Source: CAWAWP01 sp963841205 (GTDB lineage: Bacteria; Chloroflexota; Ktedonobacteria; Ktedonobacterales; JADMIN01). From it: a stretch of DNA of 64,000 nucleotides. Positions 36,966-46,041 of the stretch are shown here, one piece after another. The notes under the pieces are model-generated. The model was given only the letters and a program-made list of their open reading frames with translations. It did not search any database and was not told the DNA's origin. Position 1 is the first letter of the stretch. Every line of letters begins with the position of its first letter. The translations under genes were made by a program, and so were the position numbers. The stretch lies in contig CAWJCH010000002.1 of assembly GCA_963841205.1 (NCBI GenBank), positions 383,322-447,321 on the forward strand, in the 5' to 3' direction.

Positions 36966-38024
36966 GTGCATCGGGTCTTTGAAGTGGTGTTCCGCCACCC
37001 ATCCAGGTTACTGTCGCTCATCGTCGTGCTGCCCCTGTTGAGCGTCGCCGTCGTCTTCTTCCTCCCACGCTCGTACCACGCCACGGGGACGCTGCTGGCC
37101 GTGGCACGCTACCAGATCATCGGCGCCACGGGGGCCGAGGCCAACCTGCAAGACACCCCCGCCGGCACCCAGGCGACCGCGCTGAACGAGTTGCTGCAGA
37201 CTCAAGAGTTCGACCTCGCCGTCGCGAAAGAGACCTCGCTCGCCTCGACCCTCCCGGCCTCTACGCGGTCCGATCCGCAGGCGACCGACCAGGCCTTCTT
37301 CGACGACATCTCCAAGAACGCGGTCGCCACGGCGCTCGGCTACAACACCTTCTCGGTGGTCTACACCAACAAGAGCGCCCAGCTCTCGAAGGACATCGTC
37401 GACGCCGTCATCGACCAGTTCGGCACGCAAGGCGTCCAGTTCTCAGTCCTCGCCGCGCAAAACCTGATCGTCTCGGATAACGCGACGCTGAAGACCTACA
37501 CCACCCAGTTGCAGGCCGCGCGAACCACCGAAGATCAGTACGTCAGCGCCCACCCGAACCTGGCGAGCAACCCAACCCTCCTGCAGAACGATTCGACGTA
37601 TCAGCAATACGACGCCACGCGGCAACAATGGCAGACCTCGTTCAACGCCCTCAATGGCCAGATCCAGAGCCTCCAACAGGAGATCGACCAACTCACCTCC
37701 GGCGGCGCGAAGGCGCTCTATCAAGTGCTCGACCCGCCCCAGGTGCCCGACAAAGCGGATTCGCGCACGAAAGAGTTCCTCCTGGGCGGCGTGCTCGGCC
37801 TGGTGCTCGCGCTCCTCATCGGCACACTTTCCATCGTCTTTAGCCTCCGTCGCGATCACGCGATCTACATCCCCGCCGACCTGGCGAAAGTGACCGATCT
37901 GCCGGTCATCATGCAGGTGCCGCAACTCGCGCGCCGCGAGGCACGCGTTTCTTTGCTCTCTGGCGCTAGAGATGCCGCGGGCATCGCCAATCGCCCGCGC
38001 GAGCACCGCTCCGCCCGCGCCTAG
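36966..38024 (+). CDS. Wzz-like polysaccharide chain-length/co-polymerase protein
   Basis: A 352-residue membrane protein starting with GTG, 9 bases after AGGAGG. Two membrane helices (about 13-33 and 272-293) enclose a large extracytoplasmic region. That region has a helical coiled-coil-like stretch (about 160-250, Gln-rich, with QIQSLQQEIDQL). This is the fold of Wzz/Wzc N-terminal domains, which set chain length and recruit the tyrosine kinase. The cytoplasmic tail of about 60 residues is basic. The kinase-like gene follows 29 bases later, so the Wzc function is split over two proteins, as in Gram-positive CpsC/CpsD. Confidence 0.85.
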   Translation: MHRVFEVVFRHPSRLLSLIVVLPLLSVAVVFFLPRSYHATGTLLAVARYQIIGATGAEANLQDTPAGTQATALNELLQTQEFDLAVAKETSLASTLPASTRSDPQATDQAFFDDISKNAVATALGYNTFSVVYTNKSAQLSKDIVDAVIDQFGTQGVQFSVLAAQNLIVSDNATLKTYTTQLQAARTTEDQYVSAHPNLASNPTLLQNDSTYQQYDATRQQWQTSFNALNGQIQSLQQEIDQLTSGGAKALYQVLDPPQVPDKADSRTKEFLLGGVLGLVLALLIGTLSIVFSLRRDHAIYIPADLAKVTDLPVIMQVPQLARREARVSLLSGARDAAGIANRPREHRSARA

Positions 38025-38053
38025 TATCGACAGCAAGACTGTGAGCGTATGTC

Positions 38054-38845
38054 ATGCCCAATCGCGAGGAATCGAATGCGATAATCGACGACACGTTGTT
38101 CGAGGCCTCCTATCCGACCAGGGTCGACCTCAACCGCGCTAGCTCGGCCCCACCAAGGACGGAGACGCGCACGCTCGTGCCGCGTGGCCCGGCCATCGCC
38201 GACCTGTCGGCGTTTCCACCCCCCGACGCAAGCACGCTGCTGATGGATCGCTGCAGGCAGTTCTGCCTCTCCACCTTCTTGAATGAGCAGGCGCCGGTGC
38301 ACACTATGGGCATCACCAGCTCCATCACGGGCGAGGGCAAGACCTTCTTCGCGCGCATGATGGCCAGCGTCCTCGCCGCCGATACGGACGAAGCGGTGAC
38401 GCTTGTCGAATGCAACTGGGATCACCCATCCCTCCACGACCACTACGGCCTCGATCCCGCTCCCGGGCTCGCCGAATGGCTGCGCGGCGAAGCCGACGCC
38501 CAAGAAATCGGCCACCGCGTCGAGAACAACCTCACGGTGATCCCCTGCGGCGACGGCAAACGTGATGCGGTCAGGCTCCTGCGCAGGCTGCAAGGCGACC
38601 GGCTCCGCGTGCTGACTTCATCCTCCAAATACCTCATCTTCGATCTGCCGTCCATCGCCAGTTGCGCCTACGGGCGCTTGGCCGCCAGCCTCGCAGACGG
38701 CCTCGTGATCGTCGTGCGCGCCGGCGTCACCCCCGATGCCGTCGTCGCCGACACCTGCCGTCAGTTGCAGGAGTACGCCGTCCACGGCGTCATGCTCAAC
38801 CAGGTCAAAACACGCATCCCCAAGTGGCTCCGCAAGATCATCTAG
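38054..38845 (+). CDS. BY-kinase/CpsD-like P-loop ATPase
   Basis: A 263-residue protein. After a 60-residue variable leader, the P-loop reads SSITGEGKTFFA (near 89-100), and the Walker B-like strand reads KYLIFDLPS (near 195). The second Walker A' motif of bacterial tyrosine kinases, normally with VDxDxxxP, reads VECNWDHP. The usual Tyr-rich C-terminal tail is missing; the protein ends RIPKWLRKII. It lies right after the Wzz-like gene, as kinases of this family do. ATP binding is likely; tyrosine autophosphorylation is doubtful because both signature elements are altered. Confidence 0.8.
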   Translation: MPNREESNAIIDDTLFEASYPTRVDLNRASSAPPRTETRTLVPRGPAIADLSAFPPPDASTLLMDRCRQFCLSTFLNEQAPVHTMGITSSITGEGKTFFARMMASVLAADTDEAVTLVECNWDHPSLHDHYGLDPAPGLAEWLRGEADAQEIGHRVENNLTVIPCGDGKRDAVRLLRRLQGDRLRVLTSSSKYLIFDLPSIASCAYGRLAASLADGLVIVVRAGVTPDAVVADTCRQLQEYAVHGVMLNQVKTRIPKWLRKII

Positions 38846-38855
38846 CGAGGGATCC

Positions 38856-38987
38856 ATGACGGCCGTCGCCATTCCGCTGGTCCTCATCGTCCTTATCGGG
38901 GTCACCGCACGGAAGGTTGACAACCGGACGAGGGCCCTCCTGCTCGTCGCGGTGCTCGTCGCGATCCTCCTTGCCTATCGTTACTAG
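38856..38987 (+). CDS. 43-residue membrane peptide in the EPS operon
   Basis: A small frame with GAGGG just upstream of its ATG. The peptide has two hydrophobic segments, AVAIPLVLIVLIGVT and ALLLVAVLVAILLAY, separated by a basic turn (ARKVDNRTR), so it likely forms a helical hairpin. It fits exactly between the kinase-like gene (10 bases upstream) and the Wzy/ligase gene (7 bases downstream). The tight spacing supports a real gene. No family recognised; it could stabilise the polymerase complex, but that is speculation. Confidence 0.55.
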   Translation: MTAVAIPLVLIVLIGVTARKVDNRTRALLLVAVLVAILLAYRY

Positions 38988-38994
38988 GATCTGC

Positions 38995-40626
38995 ATGGAA
39001 CGCCCCTCCAGTCTGACAGTCGAAGACCTAGCCCCCGTCGACGAGCAGGTAGCCCTGCGACGCCGCAGCGAACGCCGCATGACCGTGGCGGCCCTCGTCG
39101 CGGGGATCGTCTTCACCATCGGGCTGAGCGTGGCCTCCGAGCCCGCCGGCTTCGGCATGCTGATCGCCATCGTCCTCGTCGCCACCGTCACCGTCCTCAT
39201 CGTCTTCTACCCCATCGTGGGCATGTACATCGTCCTCGTCGCCGCCGTGTTGGTCGAGCAAGAGCCGATCGCCTACCCCATCTTCACGGACCGCCTCAAC
39301 GTCTTCTACTGGCCCCCCAAGCTCTCCGGGTTGATCGAGCGGCCCATCGGCTTCCTCATGCTCTTCACCCTCCTCGTCATCATGTGCCGCCACCTCGCTA
39401 CCAGACAGCCGATCTTGCGTGGCGGCCCCTTCATCTTCCCCTTCCTCGCTTTCCTGTTCACCGTCGCCATCGGCGTCGCGCACGGCCTGGCCACCGGCGG
39501 CGACTCCAAGATCATCGTCCTCGAGGTCCGGCCGTTCGAGTACATGTTCCTGTCGTACCTGATTGCCGTCAATCTGATCGCCAGCAAACGGCAGCTCCGC
39601 ATCTTCCTCTGGATTGTGATCCTCGCCGCCGCCATCAAAGGGCTGCAAGGCTGCTACATCTTCTTCATCGATCTCAAGGGCCACACCGGCGATGCCAACG
39701 AGATCATGGCCCACGAAGATTCGTTCTTCTTCGTTTCCCTCTTCCTGCTCATCCTCCTGTTCTTCCTTCACACGCGCTATCGCGTCCAGTTGACCGTGGC
39801 GCTGCTCGCCGTCCCGCCCGTCGCCATCGCGCTGATCGCCAACAACCGGCGAGCGGACTACATCGCCTTCATCGTCGCCGCCGGCATCGCCTGGGTGCTG
39901 CTGATCGTGATTCGCCCGCAGTCGCGCGGCAAGCTGATCACCGGCCTCGCGATCTGCAGCGCCATCGGCCTCGCCTACGTCCTCATCTTCTCGCACGTCA
40001 GCGGCACCGCCGGCGCACCCGCGCGCGCCATCGTCAACGCGATCGCCCCCTCCAGCACCGATCTGCGCGACATCAATTCCAACCTCTATCGCACAATCGA
40101 AGACTACGACCTCAAAGCGACCGAGAAAGCCAACCCGATCCTGGGTTTGGGCTTCGGCAAGCCATTCACTCAGGCCTTGCCTCTCCCTAACATCGTCCAG
40201 TTGGACCCGTATTACCTCTACGTCCCGCACAACACCATCCTCTGGATCTGGATGCGACTTGGCCCGCTGGGCTACCTGGCGCTCTGGTATCTCATCGGCA
40301 TGATCCTCATCCGCGCATGCGCCGCCGCCCGCACGATGCGCGATCCCTTCCTCCAGCTCATCGCGATCTACGTCGTCGGCGCCACCATCATGGAGGTGAT
40401 GCTGGCCTACGTCGATTACCAACTCTTCTTCTACCGCAATGTGATCTACCTCGGCCTGCTCATGGGCATCATCGGCGTCTTGCCCGCCATCGACGCCCGC
40501 CAACGGTCCGCCGTCAGGCCGCGTTCTCGCGTCGTCACCAGCAGGGTGATCATCCCCGCCGAGACCCGCGCGGTTCGCGAGGCCCGGGAGCGCGCGCCCA
40601 GGGAAGCTGAGACCGCACTCGCATGA
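38995..40626 (+). CDS. O-antigen ligase/polymerase (Wzy/WaaL-type) membrane protein
   Basis: A 543-residue protein with about ten to twelve membrane helices between residues 30 and 505 and a basic C-terminal tail. The large periplasmic-type loop near residues 345-425 has LGLGFGKPF and YVPHNTILWIWMRLGPLGYLALWY. The latter matches the conserved H(N)..L....R.G..G....... motif of O-antigen ligases and Wzy polymerases. It should polymerise or ligate undecaprenyl-linked repeat units outside the membrane. Its last codons overlap the next glycosyltransferase by 4 bases (ATGA), which shows translational coupling. Confidence 0.87.
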   Translation: MERPSSLTVEDLAPVDEQVALRRRSERRMTVAALVAGIVFTIGLSVASEPAGFGMLIAIVLVATVTVLIVFYPIVGMYIVLVAAVLVEQEPIAYPIFTDRLNVFYWPPKLSGLIERPIGFLMLFTLLVIMCRHLATRQPILRGGPFIFPFLAFLFTVAIGVAHGLATGGDSKIIVLEVRPFEYMFLSYLIAVNLIASKRQLRIFLWIVILAAAIKGLQGCYIFFIDLKGHTGDANEIMAHEDSFFFVSLFLLILLFFLHTRYRVQLTVALLAVPPVAIALIANNRRADYIAFIVAAGIAWVLLIVIRPQSRGKLITGLAICSAIGLAYVLIFSHVSGTAGAPARAIVNAIAPSSTDLRDINSNLYRTIEDYDLKATEKANPILGLGFGKPFTQALPLPNIVQLDPYYLYVPHNTILWIWMRLGPLGYLALWYLIGMILIRACAAARTMRDPFLQLIAIYVVGATIMEVMLAYVDYQLFFYRNVIYLGLLMGIIGVLPAIDARQRSAVRPRSRVVTSRVIIPAETRAVREARERAPREAETALA

Positions 40627-41825
40627 ACATCCTCGTCGTGGCGCATAACCTACCCCTGCCCACCTGGGGCGCGGGCATCAGGAACTATCATGTGATGGCC
40701 GCCCTCGCCCGCCGCCACCGCGTCACCCTCCTGGCGCTGGTCGACGACGTGGAGGCCGCGCGCGCAGACCTCGCCCGCGTCCAGCAGATCGTGCCGGAGG
40801 TACACCTGGCCGAGCTGCATGGCGCACGGTCCAAGCGCGGCGCGCAGTTGCGGGCAGTGCTCACCGGCCGCTCGTACCAATTGACCACCTACAGCCCCGC
40901 CGAGCTCCGGCCCACGTTCGAGGAGCTCGTCGCCGCCACCGAGTGCGATCTCGTCTTCTACGAGAGCGTCCTGGTCGCCGGCCTGCGCCCCGCGCGCGAC
41001 GGCGGCAAGCCCGTCACGCTCGTCATCGACCAACACAACGTCGAGCATGAGATCCTGCGCCGCACCTTCGAGAACGAGACGTCGCCGGCGCGGAAGTGGT
41101 ACAACTGGGCCGAGTACCGCGCGCTCCGGCAGCGCGAGATCGACCTCTGCCGCGAGGCCGACGGCGTGGTCTGCACGAGCGATCGCGATCTCGCCGCGCT
41201 GAGGCGGCTCATCGCGCTGCGCGCCTCCGCCGTGGTGCCGAACGGCGTCGACATCGAGACCTTCCTCCCCGCCGACCCCGCCGCGCGCGTCCCTGGCAGG
41301 GTCATTTTCACCGGCACCATGGGTTACTATCCCAACGTCCAAGCCGTCCTCTTCTTCGCGGAGAAGTGTTGGCCCGCGATCCGGGCGCGCCTGCCCGACG
41401 CCACCTGGGAGATCGTGGGGAGCCACCCGCCCGCGGAGGTGCTCGCGCTCGCCGCGCTCCCCGGCGTCACCGTCACGGGCGCCGTCGCCGACGTGCGGCC
41501 CCACCTCGCTGCCGCCTCCGTCGCCATCGCGCCGCTGCTCATCGGCGGCGGCACGCGCCTGAAGATCCTCGAAGCCTTCGCCACCGGCACGCCGATGGTG
41601 TCCACCCGCATCGGCTGCGAGGGCCTGGCGGTCGTCCCCGGCGAAAGCCTCCTCGTCGAAGACGATCCCCCCGCCTTCGCCGAGGCGGTGGTGCGCGTAT
41701 TGACCGACGCATCGCTCCGGGCGCGCCTCTCCCTGGCGGGCCGCTCCGTCGCCGAGTCCACCTACGGCTGGGCGCGCTGCGGCGATCAACTTGTAGCGTT
41801 CATCGATTCGCTCTCCGTCGCCTAG
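40623..41825 (+). CDS. Glycosyltransferase family 4
   Basis: A 400-residue GT-B fold enzyme. The N-terminal domain begins ILVVAHNLPLPTWGAGIRNY and includes DQHNVEHEI. The C-terminal nucleotide-sugar-binding domain has VVPNGVD, FTGTMGYYPN and the donor-site motif GGGTRLKILEAFATGTP with its conserved glutamate. The spacing resembles the group of GT4 enzymes that act in EPS assembly. It would add a sugar from a nucleotide donor to the lipid-linked oligosaccharide at the inner face of the membrane. The start overlaps the upstream stop codon by 4 bases. Donor and acceptor are unknown. Confidence 0.9.
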   Translation: MNILVVAHNLPLPTWGAGIRNYHVMAALARRHRVTLLALVDDVEAARADLARVQQIVPEVHLAELHGARSKRGAQLRAVLTGRSYQLTTYSPAELRPTFEELVAATECDLVFYESVLVAGLRPARDGGKPVTLVIDQHNVEHEILRRTFENETSPARKWYNWAEYRALRQREIDLCREADGVVCTSDRDLAALRRLIALRASAVVPNGVDIETFLPADPAARVPGRVIFTGTMGYYPNVQAVLFFAEKCWPAIRARLPDATWEIVGSHPPAEVLALAALPGVTVTGAVADVRPHLAAASVAIAPLLIGGGTRLKILEAFATGTPMVSTRIGCEGLAVVPGESLLVEDDPPAFAEAVVRVLTDASLRARLSLAGRSVAESTYGWARCGDQLVAFIDSLSVA

Positions 41826-41841
41826 TAAGGAGTGTGTCATC

Positions 41842-43080
41842 ATGGCGCCAGTGCAGGTGCTTCGCTGGCTGCTCCTGGCCATACAGGTGCTGCTCGCGCT
41901 GCCGATCACCTATCTCTGCGTCGTTGCCGTCGCGGCCATGTTCGCCCACCACCGCCTCGCCGCCCGGCGCACCGTCGCTTCGCGCTCGGGCGCGTCCCCC
42001 GCGTCGCGGCCCACCTTCGCCATCCTCGTCCCCGCCCACGACGAAGAGATCGTGCTCGGTGCCCTCCTGCAGAGCCTCGCCGAGCTCGCCTACCCGCGTG
42101 ACCGCTTCGCGGTGCACGTCGTCGCCGACAACTGCACCGATCGCACGGCACGGATCGCGCGGGCGACCGGCTGGGTGAACGTACACGAGCGCAGCGACGC
42201 CTCGAAGCGCGGCAAAGGCTACGCGCTCGACTGGCTCCTGCGCCAGCTCGACGCCGAGCACGCCACCTACGACGCCTACGTCGTGCTCGATGCCGACTCG
42301 GTCGTCGAGCCGACCTTCCTCGACGCCTTCGCCGAGCAGCTCGCCGGCGGCGCCCTCGCCCTGCAAGCGCACAACACCGTCCTCAACGCCAGCGAGTCGC
42401 CCAGCACGGTCATCCGCTGGATCGCCCTCACGCTGATGAACTACGTCAGGCCGCTGGGGCGCAACGCGCTCCACGCCTCGTCGACCCTCACCGGCAACGG
42501 CATGTGCCTCACCCGCGAGCTGCTCGCGCGCCATCCCTGGCGGGCCTATGGCCTTGCCGAAGACTACCAATACTACCTCTCGGTCATCGCCGACGGCGTG
42601 CGCGTGCGCTTCGTGCCCCAGGCGGTCGTCCGCTCGCATATGCCGCCGACCTTCGATGAGATGCGCACGCAAGACGTCCGCTGGGAGACCGCCGACCCTA
42701 CCGCCGGCAGCTGGCATAGCGCCCGCCACCTTATCGCCGCCGGCGTGAAGCATCGCGATCTCGCCCGCATCGAGGCCGTCGCCGAATTGCTCGCGCCGCC
42801 GCTCTCGCTGATGGTCGCCGCTTGCGCGCTCTCGCTACTGCTCTCCGCCGCGCTGCTCTCGCCGCTCAACCTGCTGGCGGCGGCGCTATTGTGGTTCGAG
42901 GTCGCCATCTACGTCGGTTCGGCGCTTTACGTCCTGCGGCCGTCGGGCAGCGTCTATCGCGCGCTCCTGTTCGCGCCCGCCTTCATGGTCTGGAAGCTCT
43001 GGGTCTATCTCTTCTTGCGCAAGCGCAAGGCACACACGAACGCATGGGTCCGCACCAGTCGGTCCGCCGTGCGTCGCTGA
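41842..43080 (+). CDS. Membrane-bound glycosyltransferase family 2
   Basis: A 412-residue processive-type GT2 protein. One N-terminal membrane helix (about 9-33) precedes the GT-A domain, which shows VPAHDEE, the metal-binding DADS motif, GNGMCL, EDYQYY (catalytic acid) and QDVRW (the QxxRW-like motif). Two to four hydrophobic helices at the C-terminus (about 310-385) complete the cellulose/hyaluronan-synthase-like layout. It may add a beta-linked sugar, alone or processively. A TAAGGAG site lies 11 bases upstream. Part of the tight EPS operon. Confidence 0.9.
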   Translation: MAPVQVLRWLLLAIQVLLALPITYLCVVAVAAMFAHHRLAARRTVASRSGASPASRPTFAILVPAHDEEIVLGALLQSLAELAYPRDRFAVHVVADNCTDRTARIARATGWVNVHERSDASKRGKGYALDWLLRQLDAEHATYDAYVVLDADSVVEPTFLDAFAEQLAGGALALQAHNTVLNASESPSTVIRWIALTLMNYVRPLGRNALHASSTLTGNGMCLTRELLARHPWRAYGLAEDYQYYLSVIADGVRVRFVPQAVVRSHMPPTFDEMRTQDVRWETADPTAGSWHSARHLIAAGVKHRDLARIEAVAELLAPPLSLMVAACALSLLLSAALLSPLNLLAAALLWFEVAIYVGSALYVLRPSGSVYRALLFAPAFMVWKLWVYLFLRKRKAHTNAWVRTSRSAVRR

Positions 43081-43138
43081 GCGTACTATTCGGGGGAGTC
43101 GTCGAGGAAGTGCTGCCGGTTTCCGGTGGCACTCGCGC

Positions 43139-43182
43139 CGCGCGCGCGCCGGGACTCGCCCCCACCTTCATGCCGGGGAGCG
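43139..43182. repeat. Degenerate palindrome of the CCCCGGCC/GGCCGGGG family
   Basis: GGGACTCGCCCCC, a short imperfect stem and GCCGGGGAGCGGC, matching copies at about 44593 and 59583. It lies within the EPS operon between two glycosyltransferase genes. Confidence 0.5.
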
Positions 43183-43238
43183 GCAGAATAGTCCAACAAC
43201 CAAGCGCAACGCGGCGTGCGGAGTGGTGGAGGAATGAC

Positions 43239-44462
43239 ATGAAATCTCGCGGCAATCTCGCGGCGGTCAGCTTCGATTACTATCCCTTCGACGTGCGCGT
43301 CCGGCGTCTCGCCGAAGCCGCCGCCGACGCCGGGTTCGGCATGGACGTCATCTGCTTGCGCGATCACGGCGAGAGCCCGCACGAGATGTACAACGGCGTC
43401 TACATCCACCGCGTCCCCCTCAGTCGCGGCTTCGGCAAGTCCCTGCCGCTCACGGTACTCAGCTGGCTCTGGTTCATGGTGCTGGCCGGCGCGGCACTCA
43501 CGCGGCTATACATCTCGCGCCGCTACCGCGTGATACACGTCCACAACATGCCCGACTTCCTCGTCTTCTCCGCCATCATCCCCCGTTTGCTGGGAGCGAA
43601 GGTCATCCTCGACGTGCAAGACGTCAGCCCCGAACTCATGGCCGCCAAGGCGCGCGGAGGCAAGCGGGTGCTGCTCAAGCGGCTGGCCTCGGCGCAGGAG
43701 CGGGTCTCCGCCGCGTTCGCCAACCTCGTCATCACCGTCGGCTGGCCCTTCGAAGAGCGGCTGCTCGAGCGCGGCGTGCCACAGCGCAAGCTCATCAGCG
43801 TCCTCAACAGCGCCGATCCCAAGCTCTTCCCGCCGTCGCGGCGCGGCCCCGTCGCCCACGATCCCGTGGAACTCTTCATCGTCATGTACTGGGGCACCGT
43901 CGCCGAGCGCAACGGCCTCGACGTTGCCGTCCGCGCCCTCGCCCTGGCCCGCCAGCGTGTCCCCGCCCTACGGCTCGATATCATGGGCCGCGGCGAGCAC
44001 ATCCCCGCCCTCAAGCAGCTCGCCGCCGATCTCGGCGTGAGCGAGCACCTCCGTCTCAGCGACGCCGGCCCCGCCGAGCACATCGTAGACTTCGTGCTCC
44101 ACGGCGACGTCGGCATCATCCCCTATCAGTTCGACGGCTTCGCCGAGCTCGTGCTGCCCACCAAGGCGTATGAGCTTGCCTGGGTGCGCCGCCCCATCAT
44201 CGCGTCGAACACCCCCGCCATCCGCTCGATGTTCTCCGCCGAATCTGTCGTGCTCTGCGACCCCGCCCACCCCGAGAGCTTCGCCGACGCCCTCGTGGAT
44301 CTTTACGAGCGTCCCGAGAAGCGCGAGCGCATGGTGGCGAGCGCCGCCGAGGACTACGCTCCCTACCGCTGGGAGATGATGAGTGCGCGCTACGTCGAGG
44401 TGCTCGACTCCCTCTGCGCCGGCAAGCTCGTCCCCCGCTTCGCCGATTCCTTCATCCGTTGA
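43239..44462 (+). CDS. Glycosyltransferase family 4
   Basis: A 407-residue GT-B protein. N-terminal domain: AAVSFDYYPFDVRVRRLAEAA, IHVHNMPDFLVFSA and DVQDVSPELM. C-terminal domain: MYWGTVAERNGLDVAVRAL, IMGRGEHIPALKQLA and the donor-site region GIIPYQFDGFAELVLPTKAYELA with its conserved glutamates. This is the typical EPS/capsule GT4 build. The start follows GGAGG closely. It is the last plus-strand gene of the main EPS operon; a palindrome downstream (44600-44620) may act as terminator. Sugar specificity unknown. Confidence 0.9.
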   Translation: MKSRGNLAAVSFDYYPFDVRVRRLAEAAADAGFGMDVICLRDHGESPHEMYNGVYIHRVPLSRGFGKSLPLTVLSWLWFMVLAGAALTRLYISRRYRVIHVHNMPDFLVFSAIIPRLLGAKVILDVQDVSPELMAAKARGGKRVLLKRLASAQERVSAAFANLVITVGWPFEERLLERGVPQRKLISVLNSADPKLFPPSRRGPVAHDPVELFIVMYWGTVAERNGLDVAVRALALARQRVPALRLDIMGRGEHIPALKQLAADLGVSEHLRLSDAGPAEHIVDFVLHGDVGIIPYQFDGFAELVLPTKAYELAWVRRPIIASNTPAIRSMFSAESVVLCDPAHPESFADALVDLYERPEKRERMVASAAEDYAPYRWEMMSARYVEVLDSLCAGKLVPRFADSFIR

Positions 44463-44587
44463 CCGCTCCAACCGCGACGTCTCAGATGCCCGTCGTCGCT
44501 ACGATCTTCCGCAGGGTGACGCGGGTCCCGTTGATGTCGCGGGAAATCATATTGATTTCCCTTGTCCTATTGGCGCTTGCCCTCCAA

Positions 44588-44690
44588 GTACCGGGATTAC
44601 CCCCGGCCTTCAGGCCGGGGAGCGCAACACCCCAGCGCGACGCAGTATGAACTGTGCCCCCCGATCCCGCCTCTCCCGCGGGAGCGGGGA
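44588..44690. repeat. Two palindromic repeats between convergent genes
   Basis: A perfect CCCCGGCCTTCAGGCCGGGG palindrome at 44601-44620 within a longer shared element, followed by a CGATCCCGCCTCTCC/GGAGCGGGG palindrome at 44660-44690. They lie between the glycosyltransferase and the convergent deacetylase gene and may also end transcription. Confidence 0.65.
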
Positions 44691-44709
44691 CTAGGTGGTG
44701 AGGTCCCCC

Positions 44710-46041
44710 TCAACGCACCTCGACGATGCGCAGGAAGAAGTCCTGCACCGTGATCGAGTCGATGTCCCCCGTGATCGAGAGCGCCGCCTTCGCCCCCTCC
44801 GGCCACAGACCGAAGTGGACCAGCGGTCCCGGCGCCGCCTCCGCTGTGCGCAACACCTCGCCCTGCCGCGCGATCCGCTCCGCCCGCGTCTCGCCAAAGC
44901 CCTCCGGCACATCCAGCGCCAGTGCATACCCATCCGCGTCCGCGCCGGCGGCGCGCTCGACCACGTAGCCCTGCTCGCGCAGCAGGTCTTCCACCTCCGC
45001 CGGCGTCTCCGGCGAGAGCGCGATGCAGGGCTTCCGCTCGGCACGCACGACGAACTGCCGCGCCGCCACGGTCGCCTCCGCGCCTTCCCACGGCGTCGCC
45101 GCGCCGTCCGCAAGCGCCCCACCGCGCACGAGCACCGCAGCGCGTGGCGAACAGTCGGCGCAGACGCTCCACTTGCCGTCGCCGGCGGGCTCGACGGCCA
45201 TCGTCCACGCGTGGCGCTCGTCCCACCACGCCGCCACGTCGCGCAGACGCGTGATCCACACCGGCAGCGGCTGGCTGCTCGCCGCCTGCAACAGCGTCGT
45301 CAGCGCGCCCTGGCAGAGCACGCCGCGCTCGGGGTGCAGGTTCAGCGTGTAGATGCCGCCGAGCGCGTAGACCCGGCGCAGCACCTCGCTCCACAGCCGT
45401 CCCACCTCCGACGGATCGGTGATGCGCAGCCGGTCGAACAGCATCTCGTCGTCCGGGATGCTCGTCGGAATGCGCACGAGGCCGTCCTCGACGTGTGGCC
45501 GCACCGTATATGCCGAGCACGGGATCGCCTGGAAGAGATCGAACGACTTCTCGTAGCCCGCGCGAATCGTCGGGGCCAACTGTTCGAGGTCGATCACGTC
45601 GTGGAGCACCGCCTCGTTGCTCTCGTAGGCCAGCCCCAGCGTGCGGAAGACGTCGAGCGACTCCTCCGTCCACCCAAGATACGGATTGCGAAACCCACCA
45701 AACGGCACATTCGTCTTGTTGAAGATGGAGATTGCCCGCTCGGTCTGCTCCAGCTGCGCCGCCTTCGTCAACGTCCGGTAATCGTTGTGGACCATCCCGT
45801 GAATGCCGATCTCGGTCCCCCCCGCGTCCAGCTCGCGCAGCAGCGCCGGATGGCGACCCAGCACCACCGCCGGGATGAAGAAGGTCGGTGCTGCGTCGTG
45901 GCGTTGCAGCGGCTCGACGATCGCATAGAGCGATCGCCGGATCCGGGCGTCCGTCACCCCGAATCGCGCGAAGACCGTCCAGAGGCGGCGAGCGAAATTG
46001 CGCGGCCCCTTGGTGCGCAGAGAAAAGGAGACGAGATCCAT
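44710..46041 (-). CDS. Polysaccharide deacetylase-like protein with displaced first NodB strand
   Basis: A 443-residue cytoplasmic-looking protein. The ATG at 46041 follows AGGTGG; the longer frame upstream is unsupported. The N-terminal half has NodB motifs: TFFIPAVVLG, the HxxxH metal site in GIHGMVH, the FRNPYLGW arginine loop, and the TLNLHPER histidine motif. The usual first strand with the catalytic Asp pair is absent from the N-terminus. A similar segment, ALSITGDIDSITVQDF, is at the extreme C-terminus (about 425-440). This suggests a circularly permuted NodB fold. It probably deacetylates an EPS intermediate. Located in the EPS region on the opposite strand. Confidence 0.72.
   Translation of the reverse strand: MDLVSFSLRTKGPRNFARRLWTVFARFGVTDARIRRSLYAIVEPLQRHDAAPTFFIPAVVLGRHPALLRELDAGGTEIGIHGMVHNDYRTLTKAAQLEQTERAISIFNKTNVPFGGFRNPYLGWTEESLDVFRTLGLAYESNEAVLHDVIDLEQLAPTIRAGYEKSFDLFQAIPCSAYTVRPHVEDGLVRIPTSIPDDEMLFDRLRITDPSEVGRLWSEVLRRVYALGGIYTLNLHPERGVLCQGALTTLLQAASSQPLPVWITRLRDVAAWWDERHAWTMAVEPAGDGKWSVCADCSPRAAVLVRGGALADGAATPWEGAEATVAARQFVVRAERKPCIALSPETPAEVEDLLREQGYVVERAAGADADGYALALDVPEGFGETRAERIARQGEVLRTAEAAPGPLVHFGLWPEGAKAALSITGDIDSITVQDFFLRIVEVR

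Noticed and set aside
44459..44650. Short frame with a hydrophobic stretch after the glycosyltransferase gene
   Set aside because: Starts with TTG, has no ribosome-binding site and runs through a palindromic repeat.
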